Below, piece after piece: positions 7,836 to 15,279 of a stretch of DNA of 64,000 bases. The position numbers and the translations under genes are program-made. The first letter of the stretch is position 1, and the number at the start of each line of letters is the position of its first letter. The notes under the pieces were generated by a model. It saw nothing but the letters and a program-made list of their open reading frames with translations. It searched no databases and was not told where the DNA came from. The stretch comes from JADMJV01 sp964649085 (GTDB taxonomy: Bacteria > Vulcanimicrobiota > Xenobia > Xenobiales > JADMJV01): positions 1 to 64,000 of the forward strand of contig CAZYPN010000013.1 in assembly GCA_964649085.1 (NCBI GenBank), written 5' to 3'.

Positions 7836-9224
7836 TTATCCTTCGTTCTGGAGTTGCTGGACCAGGGCGGCCGTGACCAGCGGGGAGGCGGCCGCGGCGA
7901 TGACCGACATGACTACCTGGGTGGCGCGGATGAGGTCGTTGCGGGTGGTGTATTCTCTTTCGCTGTGCTGCAGGTAGGCGCCGGAACCGAGCACGACGGT
8001 GGGCAGGCCTTTGGCATTCATGCAGTTGGCGTTGGTGCCGCCCATCATGCCCATGACTTTGGGCTTGCTGCCCGAGGCCAGGGTGGCGATCTGGGCCAGC
8101 TGGACGGCCGGGGAATCGTCGGCGAGCTGGAAGCCGTCGATGGTGTCGAACTGGCTTTGGACCTGGACGCCGTGCTTTTGGCTGACCTGTTCGAGGCTGC
8201 CTTCGACGAAGGCGCGCATGCGTTGTTCGTCTTCGGGGTTGCGAGCGCGAAACTCGCCGGCGAGAAAGGCCGAGTCGGGCACCTGGTTGGTGATGGGGGC
8301 GCCGTCCTGGCCGATTTGGCCGGACTGGATGTTGGAAACGTTGAGGGTTTGGCCGGGGCCGAGCTCGAGGGCGCTGAGCTGCATGCCGGCGTCCATGGCG
8401 GCCACCAGGGCGCTTTTGCCTTTGGAGGCGTGGATGGCCGCCGCCGACTGGCCTACGATGGTGGCCGTGAAGCGCTGGATGCCGGCGCTGTTGCGGATGA
8501 CGTTGCCGACTTTGCCGCCGTCGAGCTCGAAGCCAACATCCATGCCTTCGAGGTGCTTGGGGTCGAGGGCGCGGGCGCCAAAAAGGCCCGGCTCTTCGCG
8601 CACGAAGCCGATGACTTTGATGCGGCCATGGGGGAAGCCCGAGAGGTGCAGGGCGCTGACGGCCTCTTTGATGGCGGTGTAGCCGGCCCGGTCGTCGGCC
8701 GCGATGTTGGTGCGAAAGCCTTTGCTCTGCAGGCGACCGTCGGGCGTTTCTTCGATCTGGACGGGCTCGTCGTCGGGAACGCCCGGAGCCCGCACGGGCA
8801 CCCGGTCGAGGTGGCAGGAGAGGACAATGGAGCGGGCCGAGGGCGGCGCCTGGGGATTGGCCGGGATGTCGACGATGACGTTGCCGACCTCGCTGCCGGC
8901 GGCGGGACCGGCATCGTCCATCTGGATGTGGGCACCGGGAATGTTGAGGGCCTGGAAGTCGGCCACCATTTTGTCGGCCATGGGCTTTTCGAAACCCGAG
9001 GGAGCCCAGAGGGTGGCCGATTCGACAAAGCTGTCGACGAGCTTTTGCCCCTCGAGACGGGGCATTTTGCGCTGGCCCCAGACGTGCTTGCTGAGTTCGG
9101 GGTTGGGACCCTGGATGTCCATGGGGCGGGGGTTCGACAGGAGTGGGGCCGACGCCTGTGCGTCGACCCCACATCGCAGCAGGAGGAGCCCGGCCGCGCT
9201 GCTGGTCGTCATACTGACCTCCAT
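7836..9224 (-). CDS. M20-family metallopeptidase, tripeptidase (PepT)-like
   Basis: The 462-residue protein has the di-zinc M20 layout: SCHLDRVP with the first ligand His and catalytic Asp, AADDRAGY with the bridging Asp, and REEPGLFGA with the general-base Glu and its metal Glu. FELDGG supplies a further acidic ligand, and a C-terminal HSEREY supplies the last His. This order fits peptidase T-like exopeptidases that cut small peptides. The N-terminus (~35 residues before MDIQGPNPEL) is weakly hydrophobic and may be a poor signal peptide or a misplaced start; an internal ATG lies there. It heads a two-gene unit with the secreted unknown protein. Confidence 0.88.
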   Translation of the reverse strand: MEVSMTTSSAAGLLLLRCGVDAQASAPLLSNPRPMDIQGPNPELSKHVWGQRKMPRLEGQKLVDSFVESATLWAPSGFEKPMADKMVADFQALNIPGAHIQMDDAGPAAGSEVGNVIVDIPANPQAPPSARSIVLSCHLDRVPVRAPGVPDDEPVQIEETPDGRLQSKGFRTNIAADDRAGYTAIKEAVSALHLSGFPHGRIKVIGFVREEPGLFGARALDPKHLEGMDVGFELDGGKVGNVIRNSAGIQRFTATIVGQSAAAIHASKGKSALVAAMDAGMQLSALELGPGQTLNVSNIQSGQIGQDGAPITNQVPDSAFLAGEFRARNPEDEQRMRAFVEGSLEQVSQKHGVQVQSQFDTIDGFQLADDSPAVQLAQIATLASGSKPKVMGMMGGTNANCMNAKGLPTVVLGSGAYLQHSEREYTTRNDLIRATQVVMSVIAAAASPLVTAALVQQLQNEG

Positions 9225-9328
9225 GACGCGCTACGCCATCGATGAGAATCAAACAGATGGGCGCGCCATTCCGTTAGTCTCAAACTCCCGTTCGGTCCGC
9301 TTCGCTTCCCGGAACAGGGCGTTTGATA

Positions 9329-10642
9329 CTAGCGTTGGTGGACGAAGACGTCGAAGACTCCGTTGTTGTCGTTGGGCACGAGGTTGCTGGCGGCGGAGGT
9401 GAAGGCCACGGCCAGGCCGTCGGCCGAGAGCACGGGCTGTCCGCTGAAGCTGTTGGCCTCAACGCCGTTGGAGTCGACGCTGATGCGGACGTTCGTGCCG
9501 CTCTGGAGATCGCGGACGAAGACGTCAAAGTTGCCGTTGGTGTCGTTGGCCACGAGGTCGGAAGCCCCCGATTCAAAGGCTACAAAACGCCCGTCGGCAG
9601 AGAGCCAGGGGGTAAAGCTGGGACCGTTGGGTTGGGCGCCGACCGAGTTGAGGCTGACCCGCGTGGTGGTGTTGGCCACCAGGTCGCGCACGAAGATGTC
9701 TTCATCGTTGTTGGTGTCGTTGGGCACCAGGTTGGTGCTGTCGGATTCGAAGGCCAAAAAACGCCCGTCGGCCGAAAGGTTGGCGTCTTCACTGTCGGAG
9801 TCGGCCTCGACGCCGTTGGAATCGACACTGACCCTCGTGGTGATTCCGGTTTGGCGGTCGTGCAAGAAGATGTCGAAGGCTCCGTTGGTGTCGTTGGGCA
9901 CGAGATTGTCGGCCAGGGAGCGGAAGGCGATCAGGCGTCCGTCGGCAGACATGGTGGGAAAGCCACTGACGAAGATGCCCTCGACGCCGTTGGAGTCGAC
10001 GCTGACACGCGTGGTTTCTCCGGTCTGGCGGTCGTGGACAAAGACGTCACCCACGCCATTGGTGTCGTTGGCCACCAGATTGCTGGCATCGGAATTGAAG
10101 GCCACAAAGCGACCGTCGGGCGAGATGACGGGATCAAGGCTTGCGCCGTTGCCCTCGACGCCGCTTGAGTCGAGGCTGACGCGAGTGGTTTCGCCGGTCT
10201 GGCGGTCATGCACGAAGACGTCGCGCTGGTTGTTGGTGTCGTTGGCCACCAGGTTGGACGCGTTGGAGTCGAAAGCCACGAAGCGACCGTCGCCCGAGAG
10301 GAAAGGACTGTCGCTGACATTGTTGGCCTGGGCCCCGTTGGAATCGACACTGACCCGCGTGGTGGCACCGGTTTGGCGGTCGTGAACGAAGATGTCCTCC
10401 TGGTTGTTGGTGTCGTTGGCCACCAGGTTGTTGGCCGCCGAGACAAAGGCCGCAAAGCGCGCATCGCCCGAGAAGGCGGTTTCGACGCTGAGGCCGTTGC
10501 CTTCGGCCCCCGCCGAGTCGACGCTGACCCGGGTGGTGCCGGCGGGGAAGAATGGGGGGTTCTGGAGGAAGTTTTGAAAGCTGCTGTTGCCGCAACCGAA
10601 GGCCAGAGCCGAAGCGGCCAGCAGGGGAATCCATTTTTTCAC
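9329..10642 (-). CDS. Lipoprotein with a seven-bladed PD40/WD40-like propeller
   Basis: I chose the GTG at 10642 because it gives a proper lipoprotein signal (KKWIPLLAASALAFGC), matching the paralogue next door. The mature protein is seven tandem ~58-residue repeats, each running TTRVSVDSNG, SADGRFVAFES, ASNLVANDTN and DVFVHDRQTGE. Each repeat is one propeller blade of the PD40 (TolB-like) class. The protein should sit in an envelope membrane as a binding or scaffold protein; no ligand can be inferred. It and the neighbour are tandem duplicates. The repeats have a 174-base DNA period and produce long meaningless frames on the other strand. Confidence 0.88.
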   Translation of the reverse strand: MKKWIPLLAASALAFGCGNSSFQNFLQNPPFFPAGTTRVSVDSAGAEGNGLSVETAFSGDARFAAFVSAANNLVANDTNNQEDIFVHDRQTGATTRVSVDSNGAQANNVSDSPFLSGDGRFVAFDSNASNLVANDTNNQRDVFVHDRQTGETTRVSLDSSGVEGNGASLDPVISPDGRFVAFNSDASNLVANDTNGVGDVFVHDRQTGETTRVSVDSNGVEGIFVSGFPTMSADGRLIAFRSLADNLVPNDTNGAFDIFLHDRQTGITTRVSVDSNGVEADSDSEDANLSADGRFLAFESDSTNLVPNDTNNDEDIFVRDLVANTTTRVSLNSVGAQPNGPSFTPWLSADGRFVAFESGASDLVANDTNGNFDVFVRDLQSGTNVRISVDSNGVEANSFSGQPVLSADGLAVAFTSAASNLVPNDNNGVFDVFVHQR

Positions 10643-10772
10643 GGCAATTCTCACAATTCCTGAAGATGTCGGGACATTTATTTCGGGAATCGGGAAATTC
10701 CTTCTCGGCAATTTCCGCTGCTGGCAAGGGAGCCCGGCCGGCCCCTTGCAGGGACCTGCCGGGCCCGGAACC

Positions 10773-12092
10773 TCAGGGCTGGCGCTGGTTCACGAAAATG
10801 TCGCGAGAACCGTTATTGTCGTTGGGCACGAGATTGGTGGCCAGCGAGGCAAAAATGACCGCCAGACCGTCGGCGGAAATCACGGGTTGAGTGCTGCTTC
10901 CGTTGCCCTCGGCACCGTTGGAGTCGAGGCTGACCCGGAAGGTGCTGCCGGTGAGCAGATCGCGGACGAAGACGTCGACGGTGCTGTTATTGTCGCCGTC
11001 GACCAGATTGGAAGCCTCGGAGGTGAAGGCTACGAAGCGACCGTCGGCGGAAATGGAGGGATTGCCCGAACTGTCGCCGACGACCTGATCGCCATTGGAA
11101 TTGACGCTGACCCGGATGGTGGTGTTGTTCAGCAGGTCGCGCACGAAAACGTCGCCCTGGTTGTTGGTGTCGTTGGGCACCAGGTTGGTGGCATTGGATT
11201 CGAAGGCCACGAAGCGGCCGTCGGCGGAAATGTCGCTATCCTCGCTGCTGGCATTGGCCTGGTCGCCACCCGTGCTGACATTGACCCTGGTGGTGGTGTT
11301 GGCTTGACGATCGCGGACGAAGATGTCGGGGGTATTGTTGGTGTCGTTGGCCACCAGATTGGTGGCGAAAGAGCGGAAACAGACCAGGCGGCCGTCGGCC
11401 GAGATGGCGCCGAGCTCGCTGTCGCTGTTGCCCTCGCCGCCGCCATCGGTGAGGCTGACCCGGGTGGTTTCGCCGCTCTGGCGGTCGTGCACGAAGACGT
11501 CGCCCTCGTTGTTGGTGTCGTTGGTCACCAGGTTGGTGGCGCTGGATTCGAAGGCGATAAAGCGTCCGTCGGCCGAGATGACCGGAGTGCCGCAGCCGGC
11601 GTTGGCCTCGACCCCGGCCGGCCCGAGGCTGACGCGAGTGGTTTCGCCGGTCTGGCGGTCGTGCACGAAGATGTCGGTCTGGCCGTTGGTGTCGTTGGCC
11701 ACCAGGTTGGTGGCGCTGGACTCGAAGGCGACGAAACGTCCGTCGGCCGAGAGGACCGGATTGCTGCTGCGTTCGTTGGATTCGGCGCCGCCTAGCCCGA
11801 GGCTGACCCGAGTGGTGGCGTTGGTGGTGCGGTCGTGCACGAAGATATCCTCGAACCCGTTGGTGTCGTTGGGCACGAGGTTCGTAGCATCGGAGAAAAA
11901 GGCGGCAAAACGAGCGTCGGCCGAAAGGCTGGGCTCGAAACTGTTGTCGTTGCCCTCGTTACCGCCGGAGTCGACGCTGACGCGGGTGGTGCCGGGGGGG
12001 AAGAGGGGGTTGTTCTGGATGAGGTTCTGAAGGGTGCTGTTGCCGCAGCCAAAGGCCAGCGCAGCAGCCAGAAGTAGGGTGGCTTTTTTCAT
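10773..12092 (-). CDS. Lipoprotein with a seven-bladed PD40/WD40-like propeller, paralogue
   Basis: The ATG at 12092 gives a lipobox signal peptide (MKKATLLLAAALAFGC) followed by seven ~58-residue PD40 blades, such as SADGRFVAFESSATNLVAND followed by TNGQTDIFVHDRQTGE. It is clearly homologous along its whole length to the downstream copy, down to the CGNS sequence after the lipid-anchored cysteine. The upstream regions of the two genes share AATT-rich motifs, which suggests that the duplication included the promoter. The function is unknown; a surface or periplasmic propeller is likely. Confidence 0.88.
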   Translation of the reverse strand: MKKATLLLAAALAFGCGNSTLQNLIQNNPLFPPGTTRVSVDSGGNEGNDNSFEPSLSADARFAAFFSDATNLVPNDTNGFEDIFVHDRTTNATTRVSLGLGGAESNERSSNPVLSADGRFVAFESSATNLVANDTNGQTDIFVHDRQTGETTRVSLGPAGVEANAGCGTPVISADGRFIAFESSATNLVTNDTNNEGDVFVHDRQSGETTRVSLTDGGGEGNSDSELGAISADGRLVCFRSFATNLVANDTNNTPDIFVRDRQANTTTRVNVSTGGDQANASSEDSDISADGRFVAFESNATNLVPNDTNNQGDVFVRDLLNNTTIRVSVNSNGDQVVGDSSGNPSISADGRFVAFTSEASNLVDGDNNSTVDVFVRDLLTGSTFRVSLDSNGAEGNGSSTQPVISADGLAVIFASLATNLVPNDNNGSRDIFVNQRQP

Positions 12093-12198
12093 TAGGGTTG
12101 CCTGCAATTCTTAAGAGTGGCCAGGAATTGGATTCCGGCAAATGGGAGCAGGCAATTCTGGAGGTATTCTGGGAATTCCTTTTGGGGGATTTTGGCGA
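12093..12198 (-). promoter_or_regulatory. Upstream region with repeated GCAATTCT-type motifs
   Basis: This AT-richer gap upstream of the first propeller lipoprotein gene contains GCAATTCT twice (near 12103 and 12152) and a GGGAATTCC palindrome near 12170. The gap upstream of the second paralogue (10643-10740) has the same elements: GCAATTCT near 10644, GGGAAATTCC near 10690 and GCAATTTCC near 10709. Their repetition in both upstream regions suggests an operator or promoter carried along with the duplication. No clear -35/-10 pair was identified. Confidence 0.3.
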
Positions 12199-12591
12199 TT
12201 AGCGCGGGGGGTGCGTCCAGGGACCGAGGTAGAAGGCCAGGGTGGCCGAGAGGGCAGCCGCGAAGCCGGAGGCATTGGGCCCAAGGTAGGCCCCGAGGTA
12301 GGCCCCGACCGCGGCCAGCAACCCGTTGAGGGCGAACAGGTAAAAGCCTGCATTGAACAACACCAGGACCAGCGCATCGAACTGGCCGGCGCCGAAAGCG
12401 AGAGCGCCGAACAGCAAGAGGCCGGTACATGCCGAGGCGGGATACAGGTTAAAGAGGAAGGCGACTTTGGCCGCCCGGGACCGGGGGTCGTGGCCGTGGG
12501 ACTCGGCCTGTTGCCAGCCAGAGCGGGCACCGAGGCCAGCAAAGAAGCCGAAACAGAGGGCCACTGGGAAAAAGTAGATGCCAACCTGCAC
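12199..12591 (-). CDS. Small four-helix membrane protein, unknown
   Basis: The 130-residue product has hydrophobic segments at about residues 3-22, 48-68, 70-98 and 105-122 (YFFPVALCFGFFAGLG, ACTGLLLFGALAFGAG, LVLVLFNAGFYLFALNGLLA, AALSATLAFYLGP). The loop between the first two segments is charged. Hydrophobicity and a sensible ATG support a real gene, but no family is recognised. It stands upstream of the propeller lipoproteins on the same strand. Confidence 0.65.
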   Translation of the reverse strand: MQVGIYFFPVALCFGFFAGLGARSGWQQAESHGHDPRSRAAKVAFLFNLYPASACTGLLLFGALAFGAGQFDALVLVLFNAGFYLFALNGLLAAVGAYLGAYLGPNASGFAAALSATLAFYLGPWTHPPR

Positions 12592-12703
12592 GGTGAGGGC
12601 TTTGGGGTGGCGGCGTTGTTTCCTGGTTCGTTGGGGAATTTGGGGCGCTTGGGCCTTCGGCTCGCTTCGAGAATCGGGTGAGGGGGGCCGGATGGGCCAG
12701 CCG

Positions 12704-13360
12704 TCAGGCGGTTCTTTTGGGGCGCGAGGCCAGCACGGCCAGCAGAGAGAGGCAGAAGAGGCCGGGCCAGGCGGCGCCGGCGAGCTGGAGTTCGGGCACG
12801 CCGGTGGCCGCCAGTTGATCGTCGGCGGTGACGCGCATGGCGCTGGCGGTGTTTGTAAACCAGGTGGTTCCGCCGTCGAGAGTTATTCGGCCCGACGGGT
12901 CGCTGCTGTAGTTCCAGGCATACCAACTGTTGCCACCGGTGGGAAGCGCTACGACCCAGAAGGTGGTGTTGGCGGCCAGCAGGGTGGGGGAAGAGGGCAG
13001 GAAGCTACTGCCGGTAGCCGTGCTGAATGGGGCGATGGGCTGGCTGGGGAGCAAGGACACCAGCAGGCTGCCGGGATTGCCGCCGAGGTCGGAGAACAGG
13101 CCCAGCAGGAGATTGCTGCCGGTGGCGTCTCCAGAGTATGCAATGAAACCGATGGCGGCCTCGACGGAGGTGAGGCTGAGCGGTGCCAGGCCGGTAGTGA
13201 AGGGGCTGGCGGCTCCGAAGACACTCCCAGGGAACAGGGAATCGGTAATGGTAGCGCCCACACTGAGGGTGCCGGGCAAGGTGTCGACCAGCACGACCGG
13301 GGCGGAGAGAGCGGGCAGGGAGAGGGCGATGCACAGAACCAGAGAGGCGAGCGTTTTCAT
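12704..13360 (-). CDS. Secreted protein with a sorting-type C-terminal tail (choice-of-anchor-like)
   Basis: The 218-residue protein starts with a signal peptide (MKTLASLVLCIALSLPALSA). It has a beta-rich body resembling the choice-of-anchor R domain (SLTSVEAAIGF, NTTFWVVALPTGG, SWYAWNYSSD). It ends with VPELQLAG, a hydrophobic stretch (LFCLSLLAVLA) and a basic tail RPKRTA. That tripartite ending is typical of PEP-CTERM-like sorting signals, although the motif reads VPE rather than PEP. No exosortase gene is in the window. A stable hairpin lies just upstream of the start. Confidence 0.8.
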   Translation of the reverse strand: MKTLASLVLCIALSLPALSAPVVLVDTLPGTLSVGATITDSLFPGSVFGAASPFTTGLAPLSLTSVEAAIGFIAYSGDATGSNLLLGLFSDLGGNPGSLLVSLLPSQPIAPFSTATGSSFLPSSPTLLAANTTFWVVALPTGGNSWYAWNYSSDPSGRITLDGGTTWFTNTASAMRVTADDQLAATGVPELQLAGAAWPGLFCLSLLAVLASRPKRTA

Positions 13361-13372
13361 GGCGGCGCCTTT

Positions 13373-13390
13373 AGTCGCCTTCGGGCGACT
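13373..13390. promoter_or_regulatory. Short stable hairpin with a TTCG loop in the leader of the sorting-tail gene
   Basis: AGTCGCC-TTCG-GGCGACT forms a perfect seven-base-pair stem. On the minus strand it lies about 12 bases before the ATG of the sorting-tail protein, in its 5' leader, where it could affect ribosome access. No T-run follows on either strand, so it is not a standard terminator. Confidence 0.45.
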
Positions 13391-13497
13391 TCCTGCTTCG
13401 GGAGGCGGTTGAGCGGCGGTCCCTCTGGAGGCGATCGGCCGAGGGGGGGTGCCATGACCTGTAAAGCCTTCAAGCAGGGAGGGGTTCGGCCGCGCTG

Positions 13498-14067
13498 CTA
13501 GCGATCGACCCGGTGCAGCAGGAGCTGATGGGCCTGCACGGGCCCCGAGCCGCGCCAGGAGAAGCGCACTTCGAGCTGCTGGGGGGTGAGGGGCGTGACG
13601 GTGAATCCTTGAATGCCTTCGGCCAGGCGCTGGCGAGAGTTGCGGCTATCGCTGAAGGTAACTTCCCGCCAGAGAATCGAATGCAGGGAGTCGTGGGTGT
13701 AACGCACGGTCATGAGGCCCTGGGCAGGGTTCCAGGCAGGAGTGGGGCTGGGCGCGGGGAGGGGGAAGGCGGCCGGCAGGCGCGCGCCCTGGCTGCTGTC
13801 GAGACAGAGCACTTCGAGCTGAGGCGAGGTCTGGACGAGCTGGTAACAGCCGACGACGTCGCGGCGCAGCTCGCTGAGGATGTGCTGGAGTGCCTGTGAT
13901 TCGAGGTCGCGGTCGGCCATGGTGCTGCGCGAGCGAAAGAACTGGCGTAGCACGCCGGCCATGGTGAGGAGCATGAGGGCAAGAAAGGCACAGAGGATAA
14001 GCACCTCGAGCAGGGTGGCGGCGCGGCGCGGGTATAGCCTGGTGGAGACACTTCTGGCGCTGTTCAT
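13498..14067 (-). CDS. Prepilin-like protein, GspJ-type minor pseudopilin
   Basis: The 189-residue protein has a class III leader of about 16 residues. The basic YPRR is followed by the cleavage region A/ATLLE, with the conserved Glu at +5, and then a hydrophobic helix (VLILCAFLALMLLTMAG). The rest is a helix-plus-beta body, as in GspJ/PilW-like minor pilins. The residue before the cut is Ala rather than the usual Gly. It is transcribed divergently from the next prepilin gene, and the two genes overlap by 53 bases (14015-14067) through their leader sequences. It probably belongs to a type IV pilus or type II secretion tip. Confidence 0.75.
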   Translation of the reverse strand: MNSARSVSTRLYPRRAATLLEVLILCAFLALMLLTMAGVLRQFFRSRSTMADRDLESQALQHILSELRRDVVGCYQLVQTSPQLEVLCLDSSQGARLPAAFPLPAPSPTPAWNPAQGLMTVRYTHDSLHSILWREVTFSDSRNSRQRLAEGIQGFTVTPLTPQQLEVRFSWRGSGPVQAHQLLLHRVDR

Positions 14068-14800
14068 TTTCTCGGTGGCTTTGTTGATGATCGCGGCCTC
14101 GGCCGACTCGGCCGTGCGGGCAGGCCAGGCTTCGAACCAGGAGGTTCGGGCGACCTGGCTGGCCCAAAGTCGCCTGGACGAGGTTCGGGGTTGGTGCCAA
14201 TCTTACCCCCCCGACCATTTTGCCCAATTTTTGACCTATGGCCAGCTGGGAACCTGGCGGGCCGAGGCCCACGGGCTGGAGAGCCGGGTGGAACTGGCGC
14301 GGCACGCGACCTACTCGCCCTCGCTGGCCTCGGAGGCGTTTTTGCCCGCCGACCAGCGCAGCCCCTTTGATTCTTCGCTGTTGCGGGCCCGGGTGCAGGT
14401 GCGCTGGGGCTCGCGGCCACGTCAGCAGGTGGAGCTGAACTCGCTGATCGCGACCAGCCGACGGAGCTGGCGAGCCAGCGATCCGATTGAGGTGACCCGG
14501 CTGTCGGGAAGTGTGCCGCTGGGCCAGGGACTGTCGGCCGAATTTCGGGCCGTGGGCTACGACGATCAGGGCCAGCCAATTCCCGATCTGGCCTTTTCCT
14601 GGCAGGTGATTCCGGGAACCAGCGCGGCTTTGATCGAGCAGGAAAGCGCCGATGGAACCCGGGCCGTGCTGACCCACCATTTGCCCAAGGTGCCCGGTCC
14701 GGGATTTGAATTTGCCCCGCCCGGCGAAGTGTGGGTGCAGGCCACCGGCAGGCTCTTCGGGGTGGAGGCGGTGGGACGCTTGCTGGTGCAGCTACAATGA
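14015..14800 (+). CDS. Prepilin-like protein, GspI/PilV-type, with a beta-rich C-terminus
   Basis: I chose the GTG at 14015 because it gives a minimal class III leader, VAARRG/YSLVE, with Gly at -1 and Glu at +5, followed by the helix TLLALFIFSVALLMIAAS. Longer starts on this strand would run through the antisense gene. Residues ~40-260 are beta-rich, with an Ig-like part near the end (SAEFRAVGYDDQGQPIPDL). Its stop overlaps the ATG of the next gene (ATGA), so it begins a three-gene pilin operon. The leader lies antisense to that of the divergent GspJ-like gene. Confidence 0.75.
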   Translation: MAARRGYSLVETLLALFIFSVALLMIAASADSAVRAGQASNQEVRATWLAQSRLDEVRGWCQSYPPDHFAQFLTYGQLGTWRAEAHGLESRVELARHATYSPSLASEAFLPADQRSPFDSSLLRARVQVRWGSRPRQQVELNSLIATSRRSWRASDPIEVTRLSGSVPLGQGLSAEFRAVGYDDQGQPIPDLAFSWQVIPGTSAALIEQESADGTRAVLTHHLPKVPGPGFEFAPPGEVWVQATGRLFGVEAVGRLLVQLQ

Positions 14801-15279
14801 GGCGCGGGTTTATGCTGGCGATGTGCTTGCTGCTGGCCACGTTGATGCTGCTGGTGGTACTGGGCATGCTGGGCTCGCGCGGGCCCCAGCAGGAAGCCGC
14901 CGCGGCCCACCGACTGCATCTGCAGGCGCTGAACCTGGCCCAGGCCGGGCTGGAAGATGTGCGCGCCAAGCTGGCCAAGGATATCCGCTTTCCTCCACCG
15001 GCCTCGCCCGATCAGCCCTATTTCAGCTATGCTGAGCGGGTGTACGATGTGGACGACAGGGTGGTGGGGAGTTTTCAGGTGAGGATAGATCTTTCCCTGA
15101 ATCAGGCTCCTTACTGTGTGTACCGCGTGACTTCGACAGGCCTGCTGGGGGATGTCGAGCGGCCGCTGGCGAGCGCGAGGCTGCGGCAGGAAATCGACAA
15201 TCACCCCCGGGATCGCCTGGATGAGAGCCTGCCGAATCCGAAACGCCACCAGGTGCTGACCCAGGAGGAGCTGCCATGA
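14797..15279 (+). CDS. PilX/GspK-like pilus assembly protein
   Basis: The ATG at 14797 overlaps the previous stop by four bases. The 160-residue product opens with MRRGFMLAM and one long hydrophobic helix (LLLATLMLLVVLGMLG), then an Ala-rich helix (LQALNLAQAGLEDVRAKLA). The LAQAGLE segment is characteristic of PilX-like proteins of type IV pilus systems. The usual +5 Glu is absent. It is the second gene of the pilin operon and overlaps the next gene by four bases. Confidence 0.7.
   Translation: MRRGFMLAMCLLLATLMLLVVLGMLGSRGPQQEAAAAHRLHLQALNLAQAGLEDVRAKLAKDIRFPPPASPDQPYFSYAERVYDVDDRVVGSFQVRIDLSLNQAPYCVYRVTSTGLLGDVERPLASARLRQEIDNHPRDRLDESLPNPKRHQVLTQEELP

Noticed and set aside
9323..11795. Long plus-strand frames opposite the propeller lipoproteins
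   Set aside because: They arise from the periodic coding repeats on the minus strand; their valine-rich repeats mirror the blades and have no independent features.
9329..12092. Regular DNA repeats considered as a CRISPR array
   Set aside because: The 174-base period encodes propeller blades in frame; there are no short conserved repeats with unique spacers.
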